Of a stretch of DNA of 64,000 bases, positions 11,285 through 21,626 are shown in pieces; positions within the stretch are counted from its first letter, which is position 1; every line of letters starts with the position of its first letter. The notes beneath the pieces were generated by a model that saw only the letters and a list, made by a program, of their open reading frames with translations, made no database searches and was not told the origin of the DNA. The position numbers and the translations under genes are program-made. The stretch lies in contig NC_073692.1 in the NCBI RefSeq assembly GCF_029784155.1, positions 424,805,324 through 424,869,323 of the forward strand, given 5' to 3'. The DNA is from Uranotaenia lowii (lineage: Eukaryota; Arthropoda; Insecta; Diptera; Culicidae).

Positions 11285-11470
11285 ACGATTCGGCTTCGGG
11301 AGCTACCGAGCAGCGAATCCATTTGTTCGTTTGTATGTGTCAATTGATTGTGGAGAATGAGAACCATTCCCTCACCTGTTGGCGGCAAGCGGACTTAGGT
11401 GGTCCATTAAAGCATCGGCAACTGGTTGCCGCTTGTTTAACTGTTTTTATTAAAAAGTTTCCAAAAAAAA
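11285..11470 (+). other. Probable copied 3' UTR and poly(A) remnant of the RpS20 retrocopy
   Basis: The sequence ends with TTTTTATTAAAAAG and, a few bases later, an A8 run at about 11462-11469. This fits a polyadenylation signal and a shortened poly(A) tail. The target duplication could not be identified. Confidence 0.4.
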
Positions 11471-11474
11471 CTCC

Positions 11475-12126
11475 AAATTTCGAAAAACTTGGCGATAAGA
11501 TCCGAATAAACACTACGGATTTTAAAGGTCTCTAATAAAATTTAAAAAAACTCATCGATTACATTGCAGCAAAAGAAGAGTCCTACTGCCAAGCGTGATC
11601 TCATTAATCCTGCAAAGCCGCTTCATCAGATGGCCCAGGATAAGCAGTGTGACCAGCAGCGAAATTCTAGTATTTTCTACAGCCTACAAGTTATCAACGG
11701 ATATTGGACTGTAGCGTAGTATCAGAGATCATACCCATTTCGGTGATAGCAATAAGAGGAAGGTGGATCCTTGATTTGATCCTGAACAACGGGATTTGTA
11801 TTACTGATCACACGTATTCCTTGAAACACCATCACCGCTTCAAACACGTAGCCTTGCTACGCTGTTGACATCCAAAACAGAATATGGTGCAGAAGATGTG
11901 TAAAAAATTCCAAAAATGGTTTAGAAGGATTTTAGCGCTTCCAAGAAGTGGGGGGTAGAATAACACTTGCGCTGGGAAGTATCTGTGTAACCGACGGGCG
12001 AAAAATACGGTTTGAACCTAACCTAGAGAAAGTAGAAAGTAGTAGTAGAAGATTGAGGCCATTGGTGAAGAATTATCTACTGGAGTGCCTCCGACCCCAC
12101 GGTTGTAGCTTCAAAATCAAGACATC
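11475..12126. other. No gene recognised
   Basis: AT-rich at the left, then mixed composition. Open frames such as 11948-12238 (+) run into the hAT-type element and have no motif. Confidence 0.4.
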
Positions 12127-12134
12127 ATCTACAG

Positions 12135-12812
12135 CAGTGGTTTGCAAAATGATCCCTACCGCGCCCCTAGGGGCGTTGAATGCCTACAAGAGACGGTGGA
12201 AGAGCTTAGAGTTGCCAATTGTTGCCGTTCGGAACTAATTTGTTCCAAAACACGCTAAAGAGGGCGTTGCTCATGAGCTCTAAAATGTCGATACAGGGGG
12301 TGTTATGGAATGCAGTCAGCACTGCTTCATAAACCCTTTTTGATAGTTTAATACTAGCGTTACCAAAATGCGATTAAGTATCGCCCATAACGTAAAGCTC
12401 TAAATTAGCGGGAAAAACAAACCCACTACTACCACAAAAAGCAATAGCCAAATTTATGTAACTTTGTTCTAAGAGTCAGCCATCAGAAACCACTGTACAG
12501 TCCACTAAAGATCGGAGTCAGAAGAGGTCACCATAAGATTATTCTCACTAAATACAGATGTAAAGTTAAGCCAAGTGTCTTATTACCGGTACTTTCGGGT
12601 TATAAAGTTGTGTCAATTATGTAGAAGTCAACTCTGAGGTGTCACAAAGGAAAACACATTGCAGTCCATTACAAAGAATATGCATTCTTACTTCACCACA
12701 ATCACGGTCACGGAAATTCACGGTACAGATTAAATCCCATCGCTCAGAGTCATCATTGGACTTATGGTGTGCCTCAACAGGGGGGGTAAGTGAAAAAGAT
12801 TGAAAATCACTG
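12135..12812. mobile_element. Short non-autonomous hAT-type element with perfect 8-bp TSD
   Basis: The left tip is CAGTGGTTTGCAAAATG. The reverse complement of the right tip is CAGTGATTTTCAATC. CAGTG tips are typical of hAT elements. The flanks carry an exact 8-bp duplication, ATCTACAG (12127-12134 and 12813-12820). Just inside the left tip is the palindromic phrase CGCCCCTAGGGGCG. The element is 678 bp with no transposase reading frame, so it is a MITE-like derivative that depends on a partner. Confidence 0.85.
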
Positions 12813-12820
12813 ATCTACAG

Positions 12821-13365
12821 CGTGACGATATCGTGATTATACTACGAACGTTGATATGATAATTAAATTTCAGAGTATTCAAGTCGTGTTCTTCCTTACA
12901 ATTGAAGCTATTGAGATAAAATTTCAACCACTCAACAGTGGACTTCGTAGTCAAAAAGTTTCATCGCTGTTGTTGAGTTTGTATAAAACGGGAAGAATAA
13001 ACTAATAGTTCAAAGGCTGTTGACAACACAAAAGCCCTAAATAGCTCTCATTTTTCACCATCTATTTATTCGATTTACACAAGGCGCTTAAGCTTTGTTC
13101 TTTATACCTATCAATGCTTTACATTCTGTCTTATAATTTTACTTTGAACTTCATAACTCGCCGAAATGCCAAAAATGGAGAAAAAAAAAATCTGATACAT
13201 AAACAGCCAGATCTTGTCAGCATCTTGGTGAGTGGTAAATGTACATTTGCTACTTATCTTAACTCGGCTGGGCCCACTATGCAGTATTGGACGCAGAGAC
13301 AACTGGAACCAAGGGAGGAAGAAACGTGGGCAACAGCATCATACGTTTCCATATTTATAAAGAAA
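12821..13365. other. No gene recognised
   Basis: AT-rich DNA with only short, motif-free frames. Confidence 0.4.
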
Positions 13366-14393
13366 CTAGCTGATCCCGTTCGAACTTCGTATCGGTTTTA
13401 ACGTTAAAGCTGATGATTTAGTATTTGGTTGGTAATTGGGACGCATTTTCACCAGAAAATTGCTTAAAATACTAAACAAAATTGCAAGCGACCTATTTGC
13501 TTGTCTACCAAACGAAAATTTAAAATGAGAAATTGATTCGGAGAAAAACCCATGTACGAATTTTTGTTTTTTTTTAGATGCAAAACTACGAAATTCTGTC
13601 TAAAATATTTCCAATGTAACATAAACGACCCCTTTTCTGTCGTCTGATAAAAAATTTTAAATCATAAATCAATTTTCCGTTTTATGAAACACCCGTGAAT
13701 GAATTTTTGTCTTGATCTCATGCATCATAAAACAAATATTGCAAAAACATTGAACAGTAAATGTGGACGACTGCATTTTCTGTCGTCTAATAGAAAATTT
13801 GTTATCAGGAATCGATTCCTCGCCCTGCAAAACTCTCGTGTTTAACTTTTTGCCTCGTCATGATGCCTAACAAAGTAATTATTGCAAAAAAAATATCGAA
13901 AATATTAAGACGAACCCTTTAACTGAATCCTTGTCAAAATTTGACACGTGAAATCAATAATGTATAATCAATTGCTCACCCCTCAAAATACTCATGTGCA
14001 ATTTTTTATATCAATCCAACGCATAATAACGTTAATACAGTAAAAACACTGTACAGTTCATATGGACGACCCCTTTTGACGACCCCTGACACAACATGCA
14101 ATACCTCGAATCAATTTTTCATCTCTCAAAACCCCTATTTGCAAATTTTTGTCACAATCCGACAAAAAACAACGTCCATATCGCGAAAACAATATTTGTC
14201 TTCTATGGACGACCCCCTTCAGAAGGGGTCATCCAAAAATCTGAAAACATTTTTCATCATTCCTGGTCCTAATGAGTATCCATGCCAAATTTCAGCTCCC
14301 TAGCTCTTAAGATGGCTGAGTCTATAGAGGACAAACAAACAAACAAACAAACAAACAAACCCACAGAAATTGCTTTTTATATATATATATATA
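13366..14393 (+). repeat. Dispersed insect repeat with CTAGCTGAYCCCG head and (CAAA)n/(TA)n tail
   Basis: The left edge reads CTAGCTGATCCCGTTCGAAC, a head often seen at the edge of abundant insect repeats (CTAGCTGACCCGGCRAACTT). The right part carries the matching tail: a conserved run ending GAGTCTATAGAGGACAAAC, then (CAAA)n at 14333-14358, then CAGAAATTGCTTTTTATATA with a (TA)n run and AGAT. Internal phrases of the form GACGACCCCTTTT recur several times (about 13630, 14065, 14205). No protein is encoded. The superfamily is not assigned here. The head and tail pairing suggests a near-complete copy of about 1.03 kb. Confidence 0.55.
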
Positions 14394-14639
14394 GATATTC
14401 ACGTGGGAAGCACATCCCGAATAGCAAAGACCATGGTTTTAAAATAACCGAACAATGATTTTCAGTATAACAATAAACTTCATCTTTTTTTAATCGTTTT
14501 TGAAAATGTCAGAAGCACAATATAACAATAATTCTACTGTGATTATTATTATAATTATAATCCATAGCAAAACGAACATTGATAAAATTTTGCTATTTTT
14601 ACACATAAACTATTTTTCCGTGTAGAGATTTGTTTTGAG

Positions 14640-16712
14640 CGCGCGCCATTTTGGCGAAAAATATTGATATTTGTTTTTCTATTGACAATTTTTCTATCGA
14701 AAACGCCGTGGTAAGTCACTTTTAAGGATATCTACATTTATTTTAATTTATAAATTTATTCGATTCTAGGAAGTGAAGTAATTAGCAGTTTCGCGGCTCC
14801 TGCAACAGCATCAATGAACGATACCGAAAGTTCTGCGGGTGACGAAGCAGCTGAAGGTGATCGAATTTTTATGGTTCTTCGTCCGAACTTCCTCCATCAA
14901 TTCGTTTGTCACCAGTTCCGGAAATGGCATTCAAACCTGTTGTTATGCAAAACAGCATACCTGTGACCAAGGAAATAAGCGTGACGATTGTCGTGGAGTG
15001 ACGATGCCGACATGGAGGAACATCTCATTCTGGAAGATATGATGGAACTATGAAGAGGCTAAAATTTTTATGTTTCCTGGGAAAAATAAGAAACCCGGGA
15101 AATGTTAAGCCGGGAAAAATACTTTGAATCTCATTGCTATCTTCCCACACGTAGTAATAACGGACGCTACGAACGAAGAGTTAGCTTCCTGCCCTGAATC
15201 CATCGTTGAACCATGATCCGGTGTGGAGTATCAATAAGGATTAGAGACGAACATCATGCTTACAAAAGTGTTAGAGAATGTTCTCCTCGGTGATTTACAT
15301 CTAGTAGATTCCTGAATTTAGAAAAAGTCCCGCAATTATGGCTAGCATTTAATGGGGAAACGCTCGGAAAACTTCCAAGTGGCAACGTGACAGCCTTAAA
15401 TGCTTATGTCTGCAAACCGTATTTGAAGCAAACTATAGACGCCAATTTGACTTCGGGCTGGGCAACCAGATTGTGAATTACGACAATATCGAAAAAAAGG
15501 ATGTGCTTCTTTTAGGAGTTGACCATTCGATCTCTCTTCTGGATAGTAACATATACGTAAGTTGATGAATTATTAGAAATATTTTTTTACTCCTGCTAAA
15601 ATATAACACAATAAATCTTTTCCACAGGTTGGACCAACTGCATGTTAACTAATTTTGAATTTTGGCTTGAATTAAAATGTAACGTTAATGAAAAGCTGGA
15701 GGAAATCCTTTTGAAGGTTCAGTTTAGTTCAGTTTGACGGAGCCATCAGGAACCTATCAACGCTCTAAGTCAGCTGATCAAAAAGTTTCTTAATTATGTA
15801 TATGACAAAAGCGGTGGTATGGCAATGAGCATCAAACAAAATGTCTGTAAGTTTCTGTTTTCAGTACTTAAACCTTAAAATTTGTACTTATTCATATAAC
15901 ATTTTGTATTCTAGCATGCCTTTTGTAAAACAACATTGTTAATGTGAACAAATTATACTGTATCTGAGCGTCGGAATCCAGTTATTCAAACAACATTTTT
16001 GGCACCTGATTTGGTAGCCTATTTGCTACAGTTCTTGGATCAGAAAACTCCCGTCAATGCAAAACAGTTACAGACAACACGCTACTGATGGATTTGTTAA
16101 AATTCGTCTCCAATTGGACACCAAAAGAACACCTCGAACAGGCGAAGACTGCTTATGACAATCCAGTATCTTTGAACGATCTGAACACTTCGAATGGAAA
16201 TCAAACGGCTGAAGTAAAAGCGGAAGAACGTAGAAACGAGACCAGAGACACCGTGCTTTGTGAATACTGTGCCGCAACATAGTTCTACAATTATTCGACT
16301 ATTGAGTTCCTTGTCTTTTTGCGGAACAACTTGCTTTCTATTGAAATTCCTACAACCCGAAATTGCTACCAGTGTTATCATCGTCCACCAGATGCTCGAT
16401 ATTCGTCATTGAAACTACAATATTCAGCGATATTAATTACAATACAGGAGGTCCTAGTTGTGCTACAGGAAGCAATGTTGATGGCTGGAGGTATCGCTTC
16501 TGCTTTAGGAATAACACCACCGACTCCCTGGTTGAGTACCACAATGATGATGACAAGGTATTTCGCTGAAGCCTCTGTTGGCTTCAGTTCTCAATTTAGA
16601 GTCTTTAATCTGAATTCTGATATCTGGATTTTGGTTCAAATCAGGGCTAAATTTCAGCAGCAACCATTGTATCAAAAGGCATTCAAACATTTATAAATTA
16701 AAATAAAATCTT
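14640..16712 (+). pseudogene. Decayed multi-exon protein-coding locus, unrecognised
   Basis: Three GT-AG introns of fly or mosquito size are visible: 14711-14769 (GTAAGT...TTCTAG), 15557-15627 (GTAAGT...CCACAG) and 15847-15914 (GTAAGT...TTCTAG). Candidate exons keep coding-like stretches: SELPPSIRLSPVPEMAFKP (about 14885-14940), a stretch ending SNIY just before 15557, FLAPDLVAYLLQFLDQKTPV (about 15990-16055), and an acidic 64-codon frame ending CEYCAAT (16088-16282). Stops and frame changes interrupt every exon, so the locus looks dead. An AATAAA signal lies near 16703. I do not recognise the family. It could be an old host gene copy or an intron-bearing transposon gene. Confidence 0.4.
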
Positions 16713-16737
16713 TCTTTAAGTTTTTTTTAATAACCAT

Positions 16738-16880
16738 GTTTGCTTAAGTTATTTCTTGTTCCAAGAAATTATATTCCTGATTGGTAAATCGTGCTTTAAA
16801 ATAAACTTTCATGAAGTTTATTTAAAAGCACCACTAATCATGAGTAAAATTTCTTGAAACTAGAAATAACTTGAGTAAAC
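16738..16880. repeat. Foldback (imperfect inverted repeat)
   Basis: The left arm begins GTTTGCTTAAGTTATTTCTT. The reverse complement of the right arm begins GTTTACTCAAGTTATTTCTA. Arms are about 70 bp around a CATG centre near 16810, with scattered mismatches. Probably a small MITE. Confidence 0.6.
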
Positions 16881-19394
16881 TATTCCAATCCAAAGTAAAC
16901 CATGAAATTTCACGGTAAAAACTATTATCATATACCATAGAAAAACCTTAATTTCCATCTTCGTTTTAACAATGGAAATGAACGGAATTTCATGGTTTTA
17001 TTATGAAAAAGTGGAAGCTGTTGTTACCATGAACTTCATATTTTTGAGCTTCCGAATGTATGGAAAATCGCCATTTTTTTCATGGTCACGCTGCATAACA
17101 ATACCCCTTTTTCATGGTTATTTTTGTCAAAACGATGAAATGTATGGTCGGAAACTATAAATTCCAATGTGCATTCACGGTATCGTGGACGATAATAATC
17201 ATTGTTTCAACCATAGCATTTATGGTTTGTGAATATGGAATTCGTGGTTTTTTCATGATACATGATACATTTCTATTCGGGATTTGCTACAATTTACTGT
17301 GCTTCTTTATGGTGACCCTTGTGAGTTCGTCCTTCTGTGGATGGAAATGAGGTTTTTCTGCAAAGTAATCTAAAACATTGTGGTATAAATTGAATGAGTT
17401 GTTAAATTGTAAATGTATCAAATAACTAAATTTAATAAAAATATTGATCAAAAACTTTTCAAATGCTTTGAAACAAAAAAATAACGTAACCTTTACTCCA
17501 GACGAAGCGCACACCTCAGGAGCAGCATCCTGTCAAAGTTATCCGCAACCGACCATGCAGACGAAAATTGAATGACCTGTTTAGTGTGGAGAATGCACAC
17601 GATATGCAACGTTGCAGTTTTGATACCTACTTAACTCTACCAATACCACGAAAACAACAACAAAAAAATCGAAAAGAAAGTAAAGTGGAAAAAAGATTTC
17701 ATCTTTAACCGGATCCATTTTCACATCATGGTTCTATGATGCGTGTAAGTGAAATCACTTAACCGGTTGAAAGATGATTAAGTTTTTTTTCGCTTTCATT
17801 GAGTAAACATCCGGGACCATAAACAACTTGAAATGTATCAAAAAATATTCTTAGAAAATTTAAAAATGTTTAAGAATTTATGAAAAGGAATTTCTTGAAT
17901 AAATTTTCAAAATTATATCGAGAATGGTAAATTTCCTCTTATTTCACGGTGAACCTGAAAGAAAGGATGCAAATGAGTTCATTGAATTTGAATAGAAATT
18001 CAAATTCAATATTCAATTTCTTAGAATTGGACGCAATAAATAAGAAATGCCCATTCGTGAAAAGAGAAGATCTATTTCTCGAAATCCCAATGGCGAAACC
18101 TTGAAAAGTCGGGGCCGCTAATCGCGAATAGTTTTAACCGATCGCGCCGTGGAGACCACGCAAAGAAATTCAAAACACTCTCACTAGTCTTCCATCTACG
18201 TTGCTGCTGCTGCTGCTTCTTAGCCGAAAAAATACCTTTGAGGCAAAACCCCGTATATCAAACCCAAATCATCGCACGCGCCCGCCGCATAAAATATGTA
18301 TAATCATATGCGAGAGAGATGGCCAAGCCAAACTAAACCCGAAACAAGTGAAACTGGTTCAGCCGCCGCCGGGCAGCCATAGCACAATCGATTAAAAGCC
18401 ATCGCTTTTTTTTTCCTCTAGATTCGTGGGTGCATTAATGGCACGCGGGGGACCTAGCTAAGGCAAGGCAGGGGTGTCCCGAATCGCCGAACTGATCCCC
18501 GCACCTCGATATGGGAACCAGTTGCTGAGGCCGAATCAATGGTTGTCGGATCCCTTGGCCCAGAAGAAAGTTACCCCCGTTTCCTTCTACCGATTGAACA
18601 TGAACTTGATGGCGAAAAACGCAAACGACCAACCGCGCCGCGCCGCCGTAGAAAGACTGTTGTCATCACCAATTGGGATTTTGAATAATTGCGCCCGCGA
18701 GCAACAAACCGCGGAACCGGCAGACGGGCGGCTGCTGGCCGTCTTAGGGGTTTTGTCGGTTTCAATCGCCTGGCAAAGAACTGCCCCTTACAAGGCCGGC
18801 CACATGGTCCAGTAAAAGCAAAAGCACCAGCAGCCAGACAGTGTCCAATGGAACATCTCTCGGATCTTTCGGAGGCTTAATCCGGTGTGTACAATGAAGA
18901 AAACTAGATCATCCTTAACCGACCCAGGCCGATCGCATGTTTCGGTGGTCTTTCTTGTAAAACGGAAAGGCACACATTTTTGTTCATGTTTACTTTCCAA
19001 TGGAAAATGGTAGTGGAGCCAAACTGAATGAAATCCCAACAACGAACACAAAACTTTGATTCCATCAAAATTTTCAGTTGAACAACTTTGTCGAAGATCG
19101 TAACTTTATATCCAAAAAAGGCAAAAAAGTTATTAGCTGTTTAACAAGGATATGTCTTTTGGCATTTATGTACAATAAATTCAATTGACATCACTGCTTG
19201 AAGCCTAGCGTGGTATTGCATGTCTACTTTTCATGCAATGACTCGGTTCCACAGAAGAAACAAAAATGATGTGGATTTTTCAGTACACAATTTTCAGTTT
19301 TCCCATACAAACAAAAAAGTTCAATTTTACTCATGTAAACGTAACTTAAAAATTCTGCAAGTTAAGTATTGTTTTTTGACTGGATTATTTTTAA
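16881..19394. other. Intergenic DNA with small foldback, no gene
   Basis: 16890-17350 contains many ATGGTT / AACCATG words. 17698-17776 is a small interrupted inverted repeat (TCATCTTT-AACCGG arms). 18100-18900 is GC-richer, with a (GCT)n run near 18205, and shows no convincing exon. 19064-19245 shares a repeat with 60988-61145. Confidence 0.4.
19064..19245 (+). repeat. Dispersed repeat, copy A
   Basis: Shares an exact 24-bp core (19172-19195, centred on AAATTCAATTGACATC) and weaker flanking similarity with 60988-61145, for example GTTGAACAACTTTG against GCTGAACAACTTTT. Confidence 0.45.
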
Positions 19395-19525
19395 TTTTTG
19401 GGATTTGAACGGCTTCGTCAGTCAATTGTGGGAAATAAAAACGAATGATTTTTATTATTGTCCATGGACATCATTCGTTTTTATTTCCCACAATTGACTG
19501 ACGAAGCCGTTCAATCCCCAAAAAT
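19395..19525. repeat. Near-perfect hairpin (foldback element)
   Basis: Arms 19395-19449 and 19470-19525 are about 55 bp each and nearly identical (GGCTTCGTCAGTCAATTGTG in one, its complement in the other), with a 20-nt loop. The only clear differences are near the outer tips. RNA from either strand would fold into one long hairpin. Confidence 0.8.
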
Positions 19526-20286
19526 CATGAATTAGTTTTGAACCAAAACGAAGCTTTTAGACCCCAGGGTTTGAGAAATCCAAAGATAACCTATTGTAAC
19601 GTCCTATGGTATACTGGAAGTGTTGTTTACAAATCCTAAAAATGTAAACTACCAAGATAAAGGTAGTTTTTTTATGGGTCTTGATTGAATTGAGAAAAAC
19701 AAGAAATTTTCTCCATTTCCCATCAGTCGAATGGAAAATACAGCTGAGTTGTACTGAAAAGATAATGAAATAAAATTCAGAATATTGTGTAGTATTTTCA
19801 TCGATTCTTAAACAGTCGTCTAAACTTTCGCATTGGCAAACAAAAAGTTTTTTTTTCTTTAGTTCCAAATGCGGTTGAATTTGTTCTTACTTATTGATTC
19901 AAATAAAAGGATTGTTCCGATGGAATATGTCTTCCAAAGGAAGTTTTTTTTTCGAAAAAAAAAAAAAAAATAAATAAATACGCTTATCATTTCTGTATCG
20001 TTGTTCAAAATCGGATACAAACAGAAACTTGCCGCAGCCTTTTTGCATTGTCAAAACTTATCATCTTACAAATATTCAGTGGATTACAAGTGATTTGAAC
20101 AACCTGAGACTTCAGTTAAAAAAAAAATTAATGTGCAGTAGTGTCTCCAAATTTTTTAATCCAGGAAACAATATCACGTGGAGAACTAAGAAAACCGCTA
20201 ATATCTTCCAATCCATTTTAAAAGATTTTTTTTGAATTCTTCAAAAATTGAAAAAAAAATACAAAAATAACAAAAAAAACTAAAAA
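19526..20286. other. AT-rich stretch, no gene
   Basis: Contains A/T homopolymers around 19945-19970. A gradually degenerate A-rich run (20230-20286) leads into satellite array 1. Confidence 0.4.
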
Positions 20287-21626
20287 ATGACAAAAATGAC
20301 AAAAATGACAAAAATGACAAAAATGACAAAAATGACAAAAATGACAAAAATGACAAAAATGACAAAAATGACAAAAATGACAAAAATGACAAAAATGACA
20401 AAAATGACAAAAATGACAAAAATGACAAAAATGACAAAAATGACAAAAATGACAAAAATGACAAAAATGACAAAAATGACAAAAATGACAAAAATGACAA
20501 AAATGACAAAAATGACAAAAATGACAAAAATGACAAAAATGACAAAAATGACAAAAATGACAAAAATGACAAGAATGACAAAAATGACAAAAATGACAAA
20601 AATGACAAAAATGACAAAAATGACAAAAATGACAAAAATGACAAAAATGACAAAAATGACAAAAATGATAAAAATGACAAAAATGACAAAAATGACAAAA
20701 ATGACAAAAATGACAAAAATGACAAAAATGACAAAAATGACAAAAATGACAAAAATGACAAAAATGACAAAAATGACAAAAATGACAAAAATGACAAAAA
20801 TGACAAAAATGACAAAAATGACAAAAATGACAAAATGACAAAAATGACAAAAATGACAAAAATGACAAAAATGACAAAAATGACAAAAATGACAAAAATG
20901 ACAAAAATGACAAAAATGACAAAAATGACAAAAATGACAAAAATGACAAAAATGACAAAAATGATAAAAATGACAAAAATGACAAAAATGACAAAAATGA
21001 CAAAAATGACAAAAATGACAAAATGACAAAAATGACAAAAATGACAAAAATGACAAAAATGACAAAAATGACAAAATGACAAAAATGACAAAAATGACAA
21101 AAATGACAAAAATGACAAAAATGACAAAAATGACAAAAATGACAAAAATGACAAAAATGACAAAAATGACAAAAATGACAAAAATGACAAAAATGACAAA
21201 AATGACAAAAATGACAAAAATGACAAAAATGACAAAAATGACAAATGACAAAAATGACAAAAATGACAAAAATGACAAAAATGACAAAAATGACAAAAAT
21301 GACAAAAATGACAAAAATGACAAAAAAGACAAAAATGACAAAAATGACAAAAATGACAAAAATGACAAAAATGACAAAATGACAAAAATGACAAAAATGA
21401 CAAAAATGACAAAAATGACAAAATGACAAAAATGACAAAAATGACAAAAAATGACAAAAAATGACAAAAATGACAAAAATGACAAGACAAATTGACAAAT
21501 AATGACAAAAATGACCAAAAATCTGACAAAAATGACAAAAATGACAAAAATGACAAAAATGACAAAAATGACAAAAATGACAAAAATGACAAAAAATGAC
21601 AAAAATGACAAAAATGACAAAAATGA
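20287..21626 (+). repeat. 9-bp satellite array 1, (TGACAAAAA)n
   Basis: About 149 head-to-tail copies of TGACAAAAA. Variant units are few in the core: an AAGAA unit near 20572, TGATAAAAA near 20667 and 20962, and A-run length changes near 20832, 21020, 21072 and 21243. The array becomes irregular after 21420. All three minus-strand frames and two of three plus frames are open because 9 is a multiple of 3. The resulting (MTK)n, (NDK)n, (LSF)n, (CHF)n and (VIF)n frames are not genes. Confidence 0.97.

Noticed and set aside
18474..18815. 113-codon open frame in the GC-richer block
   Set aside because: Overlapping frames on both strands are also open there; no motif supports any of them.
20287..21620. 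CRISPR array
   Set aside because: Direct tandem copies of a 9-mer without spacers, in eukaryotic DNA; this is a satellite.
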